A DNA stretch of 40,435 nucleotides from an uncultured Fluviicola sp. (GTDB taxonomy: Bacteria; Bacteroidota; Bacteroidia; Flavobacteriales_D; Crocinitomicaceae): contig CAJVYC010000023.1 of NCBI GenBank assembly GCA_913009205.1, positions 1 through 40,435 of the forward strand, in the 5' to 3' direction. Below, one piece after another: positions 7,360 to 15,839 of the stretch. Under the pieces are notes generated by a model, which had not been told where the DNA came from, made no database searches, and worked only from the letters and a program-made list of their open reading frames with translations. Made by a program: the position numbers and the translations under genes. Position 1 is the stretch's first letter; each line of letters begins with the position of its first letter.

Positions 7360-7420
7360 CAAACAATCGAACTTTCAAACAATCGAACAATCGAATAATC
7401 GAATAATCGAACAATCGAGT
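7360..7420. repeat. Short tandem repeat, 8-bp unit AATCGAAY, in the lysS-hemJ intergenic region
   Basis: Five contiguous units at 7381-7420 (aatcgaac, aatcgaat, aatcgaat, aatcgaac, aatcgagt), plus one at 7365-7372. A CAAACAATCGAAC block is repeated at 7360-7372 and 7376-7388. The array ends directly at the hemJ -7 element (7421), so copy number would alter the sequence and spacing upstream of the promoter. Confidence 0.8.
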
Positions 7421-7428
7421 TATCTTTG
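7421..7428 (+). promoter_or_regulatory. hemJ -7 promoter element (TATCTTTG)
   Basis: Exact TAnnTTTG, ending 4 bp before the hemJ ATG. Transcription would begin at or just inside the start codon, so the mRNA may be leaderless or nearly so. The usual TTG -33 position falls inside the 8-bp repeats, which lack TTG. Confidence 0.45.
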
Positions 7429-7432
7429 TTCC

Positions 7433-7981
7433 ATGAGTCCAGAGAGTTATTCTACATTTAAAGCATTGCATATTATCTTCATAGTAAGCTGGTTTGCGGG
7501 GCTTTTTTACATTATCCGCTTGTTTATTTACCATACAGAAGCCCAAGTAAAGGAGGAAGTGGCCAAAAAGATTCTAACTGATCAATTTGAAATCATGGAG
7601 AAAAGGTTGTGGTGGATCATAACAACTCCAGCAATGATTTTGGCGGTTCTGTTTGGAACAATTATGCTGGTCGGGAATCCAGATTTACTCAAGGAGCCTT
7701 GGATGCATCTGAAATTGACCTTTGTTGCGGTTTTACTTTTTTACCATTTCTTTAGTCAGAAAATAATGTTTGACATGAAGAAGGGGAAATTTTCATGGAA
7801 ATCGAACGGATTAAGAATATGGAATGAGCTCGCAACATTATGTTTAGTAGCGGTTGCGTTTTTGGTTACAATGAAAGATTCAATGAATTGGATCAAAGGA
7901 ACGGTTGGTTTTTTTGCCGTTGCAATTGCCCTAATGATGGGAATTAAGCTATACAAACGAATTAGAAATAACAAGAAATAA
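7433..7981 (+). CDS. hemJ: HemJ-type protoporphyrinogen IX oxidase
   Basis: 182 residues, an integral inner-membrane protein with four or five membrane helices. The family (formerly UPF0093) oxidises protoporphyrinogen IX to protoporphyrin IX in haem synthesis in bacteria lacking HemG and HemY. The family hallmarks are visible: ALHIIFIVSWFAGLFY with H13, the RLFIYH segment, and WMHLKLTFV with K94 near helix 3. Length fits the bacterial form. The ATG lies 4 bp after a TAnnTTTG box. The enoyl-CoA hydratase begins 5 bp after its stop, so they are probably co-transcribed, although no shared pathway is evident. Confidence 0.88.
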   Translation: MSPESYSTFKALHIIFIVSWFAGLFYIIRLFIYHTEAQVKEEVAKKILTDQFEIMEKRLWWIITTPAMILAVLFGTIMLVGNPDLLKEPWMHLKLTFVAVLLFYHFFSQKIMFDMKKGKFSWKSNGLRIWNELATLCLVAVAFLVTMKDSMNWIKGTVGFFAVAIALMMGIKLYKRIRNNKK

Positions 7982-7986
7982 AGAAT

Positions 7987-8763
7987 ATGTACAACAACAT
8001 TCTGATAGAACAAAAAGGTCAAGTTTTGACAATTACGATCAACAGACCGAATCAATTGAACGCCTTGAATAAGGAAACGATTTCAGAATTGAATCAAGCA
8101 CTCAGTGTTGCAAATAATGACAATGGAACGGGTGTCGTAATTCTAACTGGATCGGGAGAAAAATCATTTGTTGCCGGAGCAGATATTAAGGAATTCTCGA
8201 ATTTTACAATCTCACAAGGTGGTGAATTGGCGAAGAATGGCCAAGACATTCTCTTCAGTTTTATTGAAAACATGAAAACGCCAGTTATCGCAGCCATAAA
8301 TGGATTTGCACTTGGTGGAGGTTTGGAATTGGCAATGTGTTCTCACATTCGTATAGCATCTTCAAATGCTAGAATGGGCTTGCCTGAGGTTAGCTTGGGA
8401 GTAATTCCGGGGTATGGAGGAACGCAACGTTTGACACAACTTGTTGGAAAAGGAAAGGCAAACGAAATGGTTTTCACAGCCGGAATGATCAAAGCAGATG
8501 ATGCATTGTCATGGGGCTTAGTGAATCACGTTGTTGAGTTGGATGAATTAATAAACAAAGCAGAAGAGATCGCAGGTAAAATCTTAAACAATTCAGGATT
8601 AGCAATTGCGTCAGCTATAAAATCTGTAAACGCGAATTTCGAAGACGGAGTGAACGGATACGATGTTGAAATCGAAGAATTCGGTAAATGTTTCGGAACA
8701 TCGGATTTCAAAGAAGGTACAACCGCATTTTTAGAGAAACGTAAACCAAAATTCAGAAGCTAG
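7987..8763 (+). CDS. Enoyl-CoA hydratase/isomerase (crotonase family)
   Basis: 258 residues, the usual crotonase length. It hydrates trans-2-enoyl-CoA to 3-hydroxyacyl-CoA in fatty acid or amino acid degradation. The oxyanion-hole segments GADIKEF (64-70) and NGFALGGGLELAM (105-117) are present. Both catalytic glutamates of true hydratases are seen, E114 in GGLELAM and E134 in LPEVSLG, spaced 20 residues as in rat mitochondrial hydratase. This argues for a hydratase over an isomerase-only family member. Substrate chain length cannot be read. It starts 5 bp after hemJ; the flippase starts 1 bp after its stop. Confidence 0.93.
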   Translation: MYNNILIEQKGQVLTITINRPNQLNALNKETISELNQALSVANNDNGTGVVILTGSGEKSFVAGADIKEFSNFTISQGGELAKNGQDILFSFIENMKTPVIAAINGFALGGGLELAMCSHIRIASSNARMGLPEVSLGVIPGYGGTQRLTQLVGKGKANEMVFTAGMIKADDALSWGLVNHVVELDELINKAEEIAGKILNNSGLAIASAIKSVNANFEDGVNGYDVEIEEFGKCFGTSDFKEGTTAFLEKRKPKFRS

Positions 8764-8764
8764 T

Positions 8765-10246
8765 TTGAGTAATCCACTAAAGAAGTTATTGGGGCAAACT
8801 GCCGTTTATGGCCTTCCGACAATTGTTGGGAGATTGCTCAATTATTTTTTAGTGCCCCTGTATACAAGGCCAGACGCATTCAAGCCGGCCGAATATGGCA
8901 CCTTGTCAGAGCTTTATGCGTGGGTTGCATTTTTGATGATTCTTCTTCCATTAGGAATGGAAACAGCCTACTTTAGATTTATAAATAAGCATGAAAATAA
9001 AGATGAAATTTTTCGCAATAGCTTCATAACGGTTGCCATTTTCAGTCTTGCCTTTTTTGTCCTTATGTTTTTTGCTAGTCAAGGAATTGCAAATGCACTG
9101 GGATATCCTGAACACAGTGAGTTTATCACGACATTAGCTTTGGTTGTCTCGATTGATGCAATCACGGCTCTCCCAATGGCAAAGCTGAGAGCAGAACAAA
9201 AAGCCAAACAATTTTCATTAATCCACTTCTCGGCAATCGCTGTAAATATTGGATTGAACCTAATAATCATCCTCATTCTTTTCGATGATATTGAGCCAAT
9301 GACAGCTGTTTGGTTTATTCTTATGGCGAACGTGTTTGCTTCAGGTGTTAAGATTATTGGTACATATAAAGAGTTTTTGCACCTTAAATGGAAGTTTAAC
9401 ATTGGCCTTGCAAAGCAAATGTTGAGGTATTCATGCCCGCTAGTAATTGCTGGGTTTGCCGGAATCATAAATGAAACATTAGACCGTGTAATGATGAAAC
9501 CATTGCTAGTCGGCTCAGGTAAATCCGTAAAAGAATCCCTTGCTGAAGTTGGAATCTACAGCGCTTGTTATAAGTTGGCAATGATCGTTACAATTTTCCT
9601 TCAGGCTTATCGCTATGCAGCTGAACCGTTTTTCTTTTCACAATCCAAAAACAAGGATAGAAATAAGATGTATTCGAAGATTATGAATTATTTCATTGCG
9701 GCGGTATGTCTGGTTTTCTTGGGTGTTTCATTGAACATAGATATCTTCAAATACTTTATTCGCAGCGAAGCTTATTGGGTTGGTTTGGGTGTTGTTCCTA
9801 TTCTTTTGATCGCCAATGTTTTCTTAGGTATTTACATTAATCAGTCGATTTGGTACAAGCTGAGTGGACAAACAAAATTCGGTGCTTTTATTGCAATTGG
9901 TGGAGCGCTAATTACGATTGCAGTTAACGTCATCTTTATTCCGCTTTATGGATATTGGGCTTCGGCTTGGGCAACATTGGTGGTTTATGGATTGCAAATG
10001 GTCGCCTCCTATTTACTTGGCCAGAAATATTATCCGATTAAATACAACCTAAGAAAGTTCGTGTTTTACTTCGGTTTAGCTATTGTTTTGTACCTTATTT
10101 CCTTATTAGTTGACATGGATCCGAACGAATTTTCATGGTCTAAATTCTTCTTCCATAATTCATTGATCGTGTTCTACATCGCGTTGGTTTGGTTCATGGA
10201 AAAACCGCAATCCTTACTGCAGACTGCTAACGAAGATGAAAGCTAA
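8765..10246 (+). CDS. Lipopolysaccharide/O-antigen flippase-like MATE/MVF superfamily protein
   Basis: 493 residues with about 12-14 hydrophobic helices along the whole length; integral inner-membrane protein. The opening LLGQTAVYGLPTIVGRLLNYFLVPLYT is typical of Wzx-like polysaccharide transporters in Bacteroidota, which flip lipid-linked glycans across the inner membrane. The start is a TTG 1 bp after the enoyl-CoA hydratase stop; there is no upstream in-frame ATG and the next Met is far inside helix 2, so TTG is probably genuine and translation is likely coupled. Substrate unknown. Together with the dut and nucleotidyltransferase genes downstream it belongs to an envelope-building neighbourhood. 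A short 6-bp hairpin overlaps its stop. Confidence 0.88.
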   Translation: MSNPLKKLLGQTAVYGLPTIVGRLLNYFLVPLYTRPDAFKPAEYGTLSELYAWVAFLMILLPLGMETAYFRFINKHENKDEIFRNSFITVAIFSLAFFVLMFFASQGIANALGYPEHSEFITTLALVVSIDAITALPMAKLRAEQKAKQFSLIHFSAIAVNIGLNLIIILILFDDIEPMTAVWFILMANVFASGVKIIGTYKEFLHLKWKFNIGLAKQMLRYSCPLVIAGFAGIINETLDRVMMKPLLVGSGKSVKESLAEVGIYSACYKLAMIVTIFLQAYRYAAEPFFFSQSKNKDRNKMYSKIMNYFIAAVCLVFLGVSLNIDIFKYFIRSEAYWVGLGVVPILLIANVFLGIYINQSIWYKLSGQTKFGAFIAIGGALITIAVNVIFIPLYGYWASAWATLVVYGLQMVASYLLGQKYYPIKYNLRKFVFYFGLAIVLYLISLLVDMDPNEFSWSKFFFHNSLIVFYIALVWFMEKPQSLLQTANEDES

Positions 10247-10301
10247 CGCCTAAACGTTAGTAACTCTCTGTTTCCCCGTATTTCAAAGGGGCTAATTTTC
10301 T

Positions 10302-10309
10302 TAAATTTG
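10302..10309 (+). promoter_or_regulatory. dut -7 promoter element (TAAATTTG)
   Basis: Exact TAnnTTTG, 18 bp upstream of the dut ATG, giving a leader of about 12 nt. The -33 region has no clear TTG. Confidence 0.45.
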
Positions 10310-10327
10310 GTTAGTTAAGAAAAGACC

Positions 10328-10762
10328 ATGCAAGTAAAAGTCATCAATAAGTCCAACCATTCGTTGCCAGCATACGAAACAATAGCATCGGCAGGATTAG
10401 ACGTTCGAGCGAATATCACAGAATCAATTGAGTTAAAACCTTTGGAAAGAACCTTGGTGAAAACAGGTTTGTTTTTAGAAATCCCCGTTGGGTTTGAATG
10501 CCAAGTGCGCCCACGAAGCGGGTTGGCGTATAAAAATGGAGTTTCTGTTTTGAATTCGCCTGGAACAATCGATGCAGATTACCGCGGAGAAGTTGCAGTG
10601 ATTTTAATCAACATGTCGAACGAAACATTTGTTGTTGAAAACGGAGAGCGGATTGCGCAGCTTGTGTTTGCGAAAGTTGAGCAAGCAGAATGGCAAGAAG
10701 TAAGTAAATTGTCATCAACGTACAGAGGAAGTGGCGGTTTTGGAAGTACTGGGGTGAAGTGA
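10328..10762 (+). CDS. dut: dUTP diphosphatase (dUTPase)
   Basis: 144 residues, trimeric all-beta family. It hydrolyses dUTP to dUMP and pyrophosphate, keeping uracil out of DNA and feeding dTMP synthesis. All five conserved motifs are visible in order: [36 protein letters not shown] and the C-terminal arm [13 protein letters not shown]. The catalytic Asp lies in motif 3 (IDADYRG). It has its own candidate promoter; a ~200-bp spacer with imperfect GAGTTAGGAA-like repeats separates it from the nucleotidyltransferase. Confidence 0.97.
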   Translation: MQVKVINKSNHSLPAYETIASAGLDVRANITESIELKPLERTLVKTGLFLEIPVGFECQVRPRSGLAYKNGVSVLNSPGTIDADYRGEVAVILINMSNETFVVENGERIAQLVFAKVEQAEWQEVSKLSSTYRGSGGFGSTGVK

Positions 10763-10959
10763 GTTGGAAGTTTGGAGTTAGGAATTATAAGTTTTGAGTT
10801 ATGAATTCGGAATTATATGAATAGCACTTTGTTGAACGAGGCTCAACTTGTGTCAAATACAATGGGAACAATGGTGTCGTTGTGCCCTACTGGTTAAATA
10901 AAATGCAAGTAGAATACTGTTTTGAAAGATAGAAGAATTAGAAATTAAGATAGATTAGA

Positions 10960-11979
10960 ATGAAAATTATTGTACCAATGGCAGGTCGCGGAAGCAGACT
11001 TAGACCACATACATTGACTGTTCCCAAACCATTAGTGCCTGTTGCAGGTCAACCGATCGTACATCGATTGGTGCGCGATATCGCAGAAATTGTAGACGAA
11101 AAGATTGAAGAAGTAGCGTTCATTTTAGGCGATTCTGCATTTTTCGGAGATGACGTAGTTCAAAGTCTAACGGAATTGGCAGAATCACTAGGGGCAAAAG
11201 CTTCTATCTACCGCCAATTGGACCCATTAGGAACGGGACACGCAATTATGTGTGCAAAGGATTCGCTATCTGGACCAACTGTCATTGCCTATGCAGACAC
11301 GTTAATTCAAGCAACGTTCGATCTAGATCCAGCGGCTGATGCTGTAATCTGGGTGAAGCAAGTTGAACGCCCTGAGGCTTTCGGTGTAGTTAAACTAAAC
11401 GAGGGCAAGGAAATTGTTGAATTGGTCGAAAAACCAGAGCATTTCGTTAGTGATCTTGCGGTGATTGGGATTTATTATTTCAAAGAAGCAGAAGACCTGA
11501 AAACAGAATTACAAAATGTATTGGACAACAACATCATTAACGGCGGGGAGTACCAAATCAACGACGGAATTAAAGGAATGATGGCCAAAGGAAAGGTTTT
11601 CAAGACGGGAGAAGTTGATCAATGGATGGATTGTGGAAACAAAAAAGTGACCGTTGAAACCAATGCTCAGGTATTGAAAAATGAACTAGCGAAAGGAAAT
11701 GATAATGTCCACAGTTCCGTTAAATTAAAGAACTCAGTGATCGTTCAACCTTGTTTTATAGGAGAAAATGTTGAATTGGAAAACGCCATAGTTGGTCCTT
11801 ATGCTTCGATCGGGGCAGGAACGAAAATAACCAATAGCGTCATTTCAAACTCGATTATTCAACATGAAACTTCAATTACAAACAGTGTATTAAAAGACTC
11901 AATGATCGGTTCGAAAGTAGCTTACAACTGTTTGGCGCGAGATTTGAGCCTTGGAGATTATTCCAACATCAATGAATAA
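10960..11979 (+). CDS. Sugar-phosphate nucleotidyltransferase
   Basis: 339 residues. Residues 1-235 form the NTP_transferase fold with the signature GRGSRLRPHTLTVPKPLVPV (residues 9-28) and a GTGHAI segment that contacts the nucleotide. Residues ~245-335 are a left-handed beta-helix made of hexapeptide-like repeats (VIVQP, AIVGPYASIGAG, VISNSII), as in GlmU and other two-domain members. It activates a sugar-1-phosphate with NTP to an NDP-sugar for surface glycan or cell-wall synthesis; the sugar and base cannot be told. Its last 8 bp overlap the start of the TPR lipoprotein gene, so it is the first gene of an overlapping operon. Confidence 0.9.
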   Translation: MKIIVPMAGRGSRLRPHTLTVPKPLVPVAGQPIVHRLVRDIAEIVDEKIEEVAFILGDSAFFGDDVVQSLTELAESLGAKASIYRQLDPLGTGHAIMCAKDSLSGPTVIAYADTLIQATFDLDPAADAVIWVKQVERPEAFGVVKLNEGKEIVELVEKPEHFVSDLAVIGIYYFKEAEDLKTELQNVLDNNIINGGEYQINDGIKGMMAKGKVFKTGEVDQWMDCGNKKVTVETNAQVLKNELAKGNDNVHSSVKLKNSVIVQPCFIGENVELENAIVGPYASIGAGTKITNSVISNSIIQHETSITNSVLKDSMIGSKVAYNCLARDLSLGDYSNINE

Positions 11980-13687
11980 ACCATTTTTATATATAATTCT
12001 ATCCCTTTTTCTGATCACAGCTTGTGGAACGGAGAAAAAAGTGATCAAATCCCAACCGACTGTGTCGAAGGGTGATCATCACTATATCCAAGCTTTTCAC
12101 GAAGGGCTTCGGTTTAAAACGAAGGGTAGAGTGGATGAGGCGATCGCAAAGTTTGAATATTGTCTGACAGTTCGCACGGATGATGATGCTGTTTATTACG
12201 CTTTATCAAAACTTGAATTGCAACGTGACAATCCAGAGAAATCGGCGGAATATATCCTAAAAGCTGCCGAAATTGATCCTGTGAATACATGGTATATTCA
12301 GGAATTGGCCTATATGTATTTCGAGCGCGAAGATTATTCGAATGCTGTTGTGAACTTTAAAAAACTCGTGGAAATTGAGCCTAATAGTATTGATTGGCTC
12401 TATGGTTACGCCGAAGCTTTGGTTCGAAACGGCCAAGAAAAAAGTGCCATTGATATTCTGATCCAAGCTGAAGATCAAGCTGGAAAACATCCTCAATTTT
12501 CACTTCAAAGATTCCAGTTGTACATGGACATGGGGGATATGGGCAATGCTGAAAGAGAGTTGGTTGAAGCGCGGGTTTTATTCCCTAAAGATGCCAACAT
12601 TATCGCCAATTTGGTTGATTTCTTTTTTAAAACAAACCGAACGGCTGAAGGGATAACAATGTTGCAAGAATTGGTGGTTGCCGATCCAGAAAATGGAAGA
12701 GCGCACCTGGCGTTAGCAGATCATTATCAGCAAACCGGGGATATACCGAAAGCGTATAAAGAATTGCGTGCTGCATTTTCTTCAACAACATTGGATGTTG
12801 ACACGAAGGCAAAATTGATGATTCGTGTACACGAAACGGGTGTGAAAATTGATCCTGAGATGTACGAACTTCTTGATGTTTTAATAGAAGTGCACCCTGA
12901 AGAAGAGATTGTTTATTCAATTCAAGGTGATTACCTGTTAACCGCAGGTGATGAATCAGGAGCCTTAGAAGCGTATAAAAAAGCACTGATGTTCAACAAG
13001 GACAAGTACCCCATTTGGAACCAAGTGATGATCATGGAATACCAAGCAGGTCATTACGAAGAATTGTATGCACACAGCTCAGAATGCTTGGAATATTTCC
13101 CAACGATGACAACTGTTTATCTCTTAAATGGATTGAGCGCAAATCAAATTGGGAAATACGATGAAGCGATTGACGTTTTGAGTTATGGCTTTGAAATAGC
13201 ATTAAACGATCGAGAATTGCAAGCTGAATTCAGAGGTCAAATTGGAGAAGCGCATTTTGGGAAAAAGGATTTCAGTGAGGGAATAAAGAGTTACAAAAAA
13301 GCAATAGAACTAGATTCTCAAAGTACTCTGATTAAGAACAATTTTGCAATTCAATTGGCCGATTCAAAACAAGATTTAGATTTGGCCGAATCACTCTCCA
13401 AACAAATAACGAAGTCCTCACCGAATAATGCGATTTATCAGGATACTTACGGATGGGTTCTTTTTCAAAAAGGAAAGTTTGTAGAAGCTAAAGTGAAATT
13501 CGAATTGGCGTTAGAATCAGATACGAGTGACGCTATGATTAATGAACATATCGGTGATGTTCTTTTCAAATTGGGCAAGCCGAATGAAGCAATTGAATTT
13601 TGGGAAGCAGCTAAAAAACTGGGTTCAATCAATTCAGTTTTAGACAAAAAAATAAAGGTTAAAAAGTATTATGAATCGATTGATTAA
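11972..13687 (+). CDS. TPR-repeat lipoprotein
   Basis: 571 residues from the chosen ATG at 11972. The frame opens at 11951, but only from 11972 does translation give a clean lipoprotein signal MNKPFLYIILSLFLITACG (lipobox ITAC, Cys 18). This start overlaps the nucleotidyltransferase stop by 8 bp. The rest is a series of tetratricopeptide repeats (patterns such as AIAKFEYCLTV, AVVNFKKLVEIEPN, GALEAYKKALMFN, GIKSYKKAIELD), roughly 10 or more. It is therefore a periplasm- or surface-facing scaffold, probably holding partners encoded next to it. The DUF4292 gene overlaps its 3' end by 17 bp. Confidence 0.9.
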   Translation: MNKPFLYIILSLFLITACGTEKKVIKSQPTVSKGDHHYIQAFHEGLRFKTKGRVDEAIAKFEYCLTVRTDDDAVYYALSKLELQRDNPEKSAEYILKAAEIDPVNTWYIQELAYMYFEREDYSNAVVNFKKLVEIEPNSIDWLYGYAEALVRNGQEKSAIDILIQAEDQAGKHPQFSLQRFQLYMDMGDMGNAERELVEARVLFPKDANIIANLVDFFFKTNRTAEGITMLQELVVADPENGRAHLALADHYQQTGDIPKAYKELRAAFSSTTLDVDTKAKLMIRVHETGVKIDPEMYELLDVLIEVHPEEEIVYSIQGDYLLTAGDESGALEAYKKALMFNKDKYPIWNQVMIMEYQAGHYEELYAHSSECLEYFPTMTTVYLLNGLSANQIGKYDEAIDVLSYGFEIALNDRELQAEFRGQIGEAHFGKKDFSEGIKSYKKAIELDSQSTLIKNNFAIQLADSKQDLDLAESLSKQITKSSPNNAIYQDTYGWVLFQKGKFVEAKVKFELALESDTSDAMINEHIGDVLFKLGKPNEAIEFWEAAKKLGSINSVLDKKIKVKKYYESID

Positions 13688-14477
13688 ATATGGTTTCTTG
13701 CTCCTTTTCGGGCTTGTGTTAACCGCTTGTTCAAGGAATAATAATGAAGGGGGCGTCAAACTTTCGAAGAAGAAAGTCGCGGAATTGGTTCAAACTCTCG
13801 CTACTTTGTCTAGCTTGGAATACACCTCGTTTTATTCAAAAATTTCAACGAATTATTCTGATTCAGTGCAAAACGTATCGTTCAAAACGTCACTTCGATT
13901 AAAAGCAGATAGTGTTACAATTATGACCATTTCGTATGCTAGAATTCCCTTTGTGAATGCTTTGATTACAGTTGATTCAGTTAAGGTGTCTAACAAGAAG
14001 GATAATTGTTATTTAAAGGAGAGTATCAACTTCATTAAGGAGAAATTTGGTGTTGACTTTAGCTTAAAAAACATAGAAGAATTGATGATGGGATTGCCGC
14101 TTGATTTTCACCCAGAACGCGAGTACTTTCAAATGCATTCCGACCAAGGTTATACGCTTTGCAGCCATAGCAAAAAAGATTTAAAGAGAATAGATGCTGG
14201 GGAATTGAAAGAGGTCGTAATGTTCTATACGCTTTCACCAGAATTGGACCAACTGATTTCAATGACGGTTTTGAGCTCAGAAAATAACACCGAGATTAGA
14301 GTTGATTATAAGACAAGAGAACTGATTGACTCAATCCTTTTTCCAAACCAAGTCGAAATTAGAATTATAACTCCTGCGCAAGAAATTAGCATTGATATGG
14401 AGTACAAGAAAACACGCGTAAATGAAGTTGAGCAGATTCATTTTGTAATACCTGAAAGTTATGAGAAGTGCCAATAG
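13671..14477 (+). CDS. DUF4292 lipoprotein, possibly LolB-like
   Basis: 268 residues. Lipoprotein signal MNRLIKYGFLLLFGLVLTAC with Cys 20, so membrane-anchored. The remainder is beta-rich and matches, from memory, the DUF4292 family of Bacteroidota. I recall that family as grouped with the LolA/LolB-like folds that carry lipids or lipoproteins in a hydrophobic half-barrel; this is recollection, not shown here. It overlaps the TPR gene by 17 bp at its start and the LytM-domain gene by 17 bp at its end, so the three are probably translated in a coupled fashion and made in fixed ratio. Function unproven. Confidence 0.82.
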   Translation: MNRLIKYGFLLLFGLVLTACSRNNNEGGVKLSKKKVAELVQTLATLSSLEYTSFYSKISTNYSDSVQNVSFKTSLRLKADSVTIMTISYARIPFVNALITVDSVKVSNKKDNCYLKESINFIKEKFGVDFSLKNIEELMMGLPLDFHPEREYFQMHSDQGYTLCSHSKKDLKRIDAGELKEVVMFYTLSPELDQLISMTVLSSENNTEIRVDYKTRELIDSILFPNQVEIRIITPAQEISIDMEYKKTRVNEVEQIHFVIPESYEKCQ

Positions 14478-15738
14478 ATTAATTTTTATCGCAATACTGT
14501 TATGGTCTGGATTTTCATTCGGGCAGGCTTCAAGTGATAAATTGAAGAAAGAACAAGCACGTCTAGAGAATAAAATTGATGACACACGTATGTTACTTCG
14601 CAAGTCAAAAGATAATACGAAGTCGTCGATGAATGAGCTTAAGGTTATCGAAAACCAAATTAATTTCAGGGTACAATTGCTTAAGAATTATGACAACCAG
14701 ATTCGAAGTTCAGAACTTAAAGTTGAAACGAAAGAAGAGCAGATAGCGGAATACAAGGCAAAGGTTGAACGTTTGAAAGAGCAATACAAGAAGTTGATTC
14801 TATACGCCTATAAGCACAGAAACAAGTACGGTAAAATGATGTTCATTTTTTCATCGAAAAGTTATTTCGAAGCAATGAAAAGAAACAGCTACTTGAAACG
14901 TATCTCTGAGGTTCAAAGAAATCAGTTTATTACGATTCGTCAACATCAGGATTTAATAGGTCAAGAGATCAGTGTTATTAAGAAAGAGAAGCAACTTAAG
15001 CTCGCAGTTATTGCGGACAAGAAGTTAGAACGAGAGGCCATTGAACAGGACCGTTTGAAGCAAGAAGGCATTTACAAGGAGTTCAGGAAAGAAGAGGATG
15101 AAATCTTAGAGCAATTGAAGAAGGTGCAACGCGACCGTCAAATAATGAAGGAACAGATTGCATCAGCCATTCGAAGGGAAATTGCCGCTGCCGAATCCAT
15201 GCGACTAGCTGAAATTGAAGCAGCTCGAAAAAAGAATAAATCATCTTCTGTATCTGCGGCAACTCCGACCAAAACTGTCATATTCAAAGAGACAGCAAAA
15301 GCTACAGCATTGAGTAAAAATTTCGAAGGGAATCGAGGTAAATTACCTTGGCCAGTAGATAAAGGAAGTGTGACTGAAAAATTTGGAAAGAATGCGCATC
15401 CAACGCTTAAAAACGTGACAACGAATAACAGAGGGATAGACATCAGCACTCCTAAAAAAGCGCACGTTACTTCTGTTTTTGAGGGTGAAGTTACAAGTGT
15501 TTTGAGTATTCCAGGTGCTGGAAAGGTTGTGATTATCAAACACGGTGATTACAGAACGGTTTACAGCAAACTACAAGATACTTACGTGAAGGCTGGCGAT
15601 AAAGTGAATACGAAAGATGTGATTGGTTCATTGTTGACCAAACCCGGTCAATCGATGTCTGTTGTTCACTTTGAGATCCATAAGGTAAATGGAAGTGCTG
15701 TAACGTGTTTAAATCCATCTTTGTGGGTGGCACAATAG
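14461..15738 (+). CDS. EnvC-like murein hydrolase activator, coiled coil plus degenerate LytM (M23) domain
   Basis: 425 residues. Signal peptide of ~22 residues ending SFGQA, a long charged coiled coil (about 25-265), a Ser/Ala linker, then a LytM/M23 domain (about 295-425). In active M23 enzymes zinc is held by HxxxD and by the second His of HxH. Here the first His is N323 (NRGID, D327 kept) and the first His of HxH is V401 (VVH, H403 kept). It has therefore lost a zinc ligand and a catalytic His, as EnvC has, and most likely regulates an amidase by binding and not by cutting peptidoglycan. Last gene of the overlapping operon; its terminator lies at 15799-15839. Confidence 0.9.
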   Translation: MRSANRLIFIAILLWSGFSFGQASSDKLKKEQARLENKIDDTRMLLRKSKDNTKSSMNELKVIENQINFRVQLLKNYDNQIRSSELKVETKEEQIAEYKAKVERLKEQYKKLILYAYKHRNKYGKMMFIFSSKSYFEAMKRNSYLKRISEVQRNQFITIRQHQDLIGQEISVIKKEKQLKLAVIADKKLEREAIEQDRLKQEGIYKEFRKEEDEILEQLKKVQRDRQIMKEQIASAIRREIAAAESMRLAEIEAARKKNKSSSVSAATPTKTVIFKETAKATALSKNFEGNRGKLPWPVDKGSVTEKFGKNAHPTLKNVTTNNRGIDISTPKKAHVTSVFEGEVTSVLSIPGAGKVVIIKHGDYRTVYSKLQDTYVKAGDKVNTKDVIGSLLTKPGQSMSVVHFEIHKVNGSAVTCLNPSLWVAQ

Positions 15739-15798
15739 ATTTGAACTAACTATCCATTGATACGTAATGATTTTTGAATGCAGAACCAAGAGATGTAA

Positions 15799-15839
15799 AC
15801 TCCGTTCTTTAATCGAGAAGTTCGGGGTTTTTCTTTTTT
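15799..15839 (+). terminator. Terminator of the EnvC-like operon, overlapping the 3' end of the convergent ligase gene
   Basis: ACTCCG (15799-15804) pairs with CGGGGT (15823-15828) with one G-T pair. The inner TTCT/AGAA extends the stem with a 3-nt bulge, and a long T-rich tail runs to 15839. The stop codon of the minus-strand ligase (15809-15811) lies inside the stem, so the two transcripts overlap at their 3' ends. Confidence 0.65.

Noticed and set aside
7381-7420. Tandem 8-bp units as a possible CRISPR-like array
   Set aside because: Units are contiguous, far too short and without spacers; simple tandem repeat.
10763-10959. Imperfect GAGTT(A/G)GGAA-like repeats after dut
   Set aside because: Too degenerate to define a unit; typical low-complexity spacer with no clear function.
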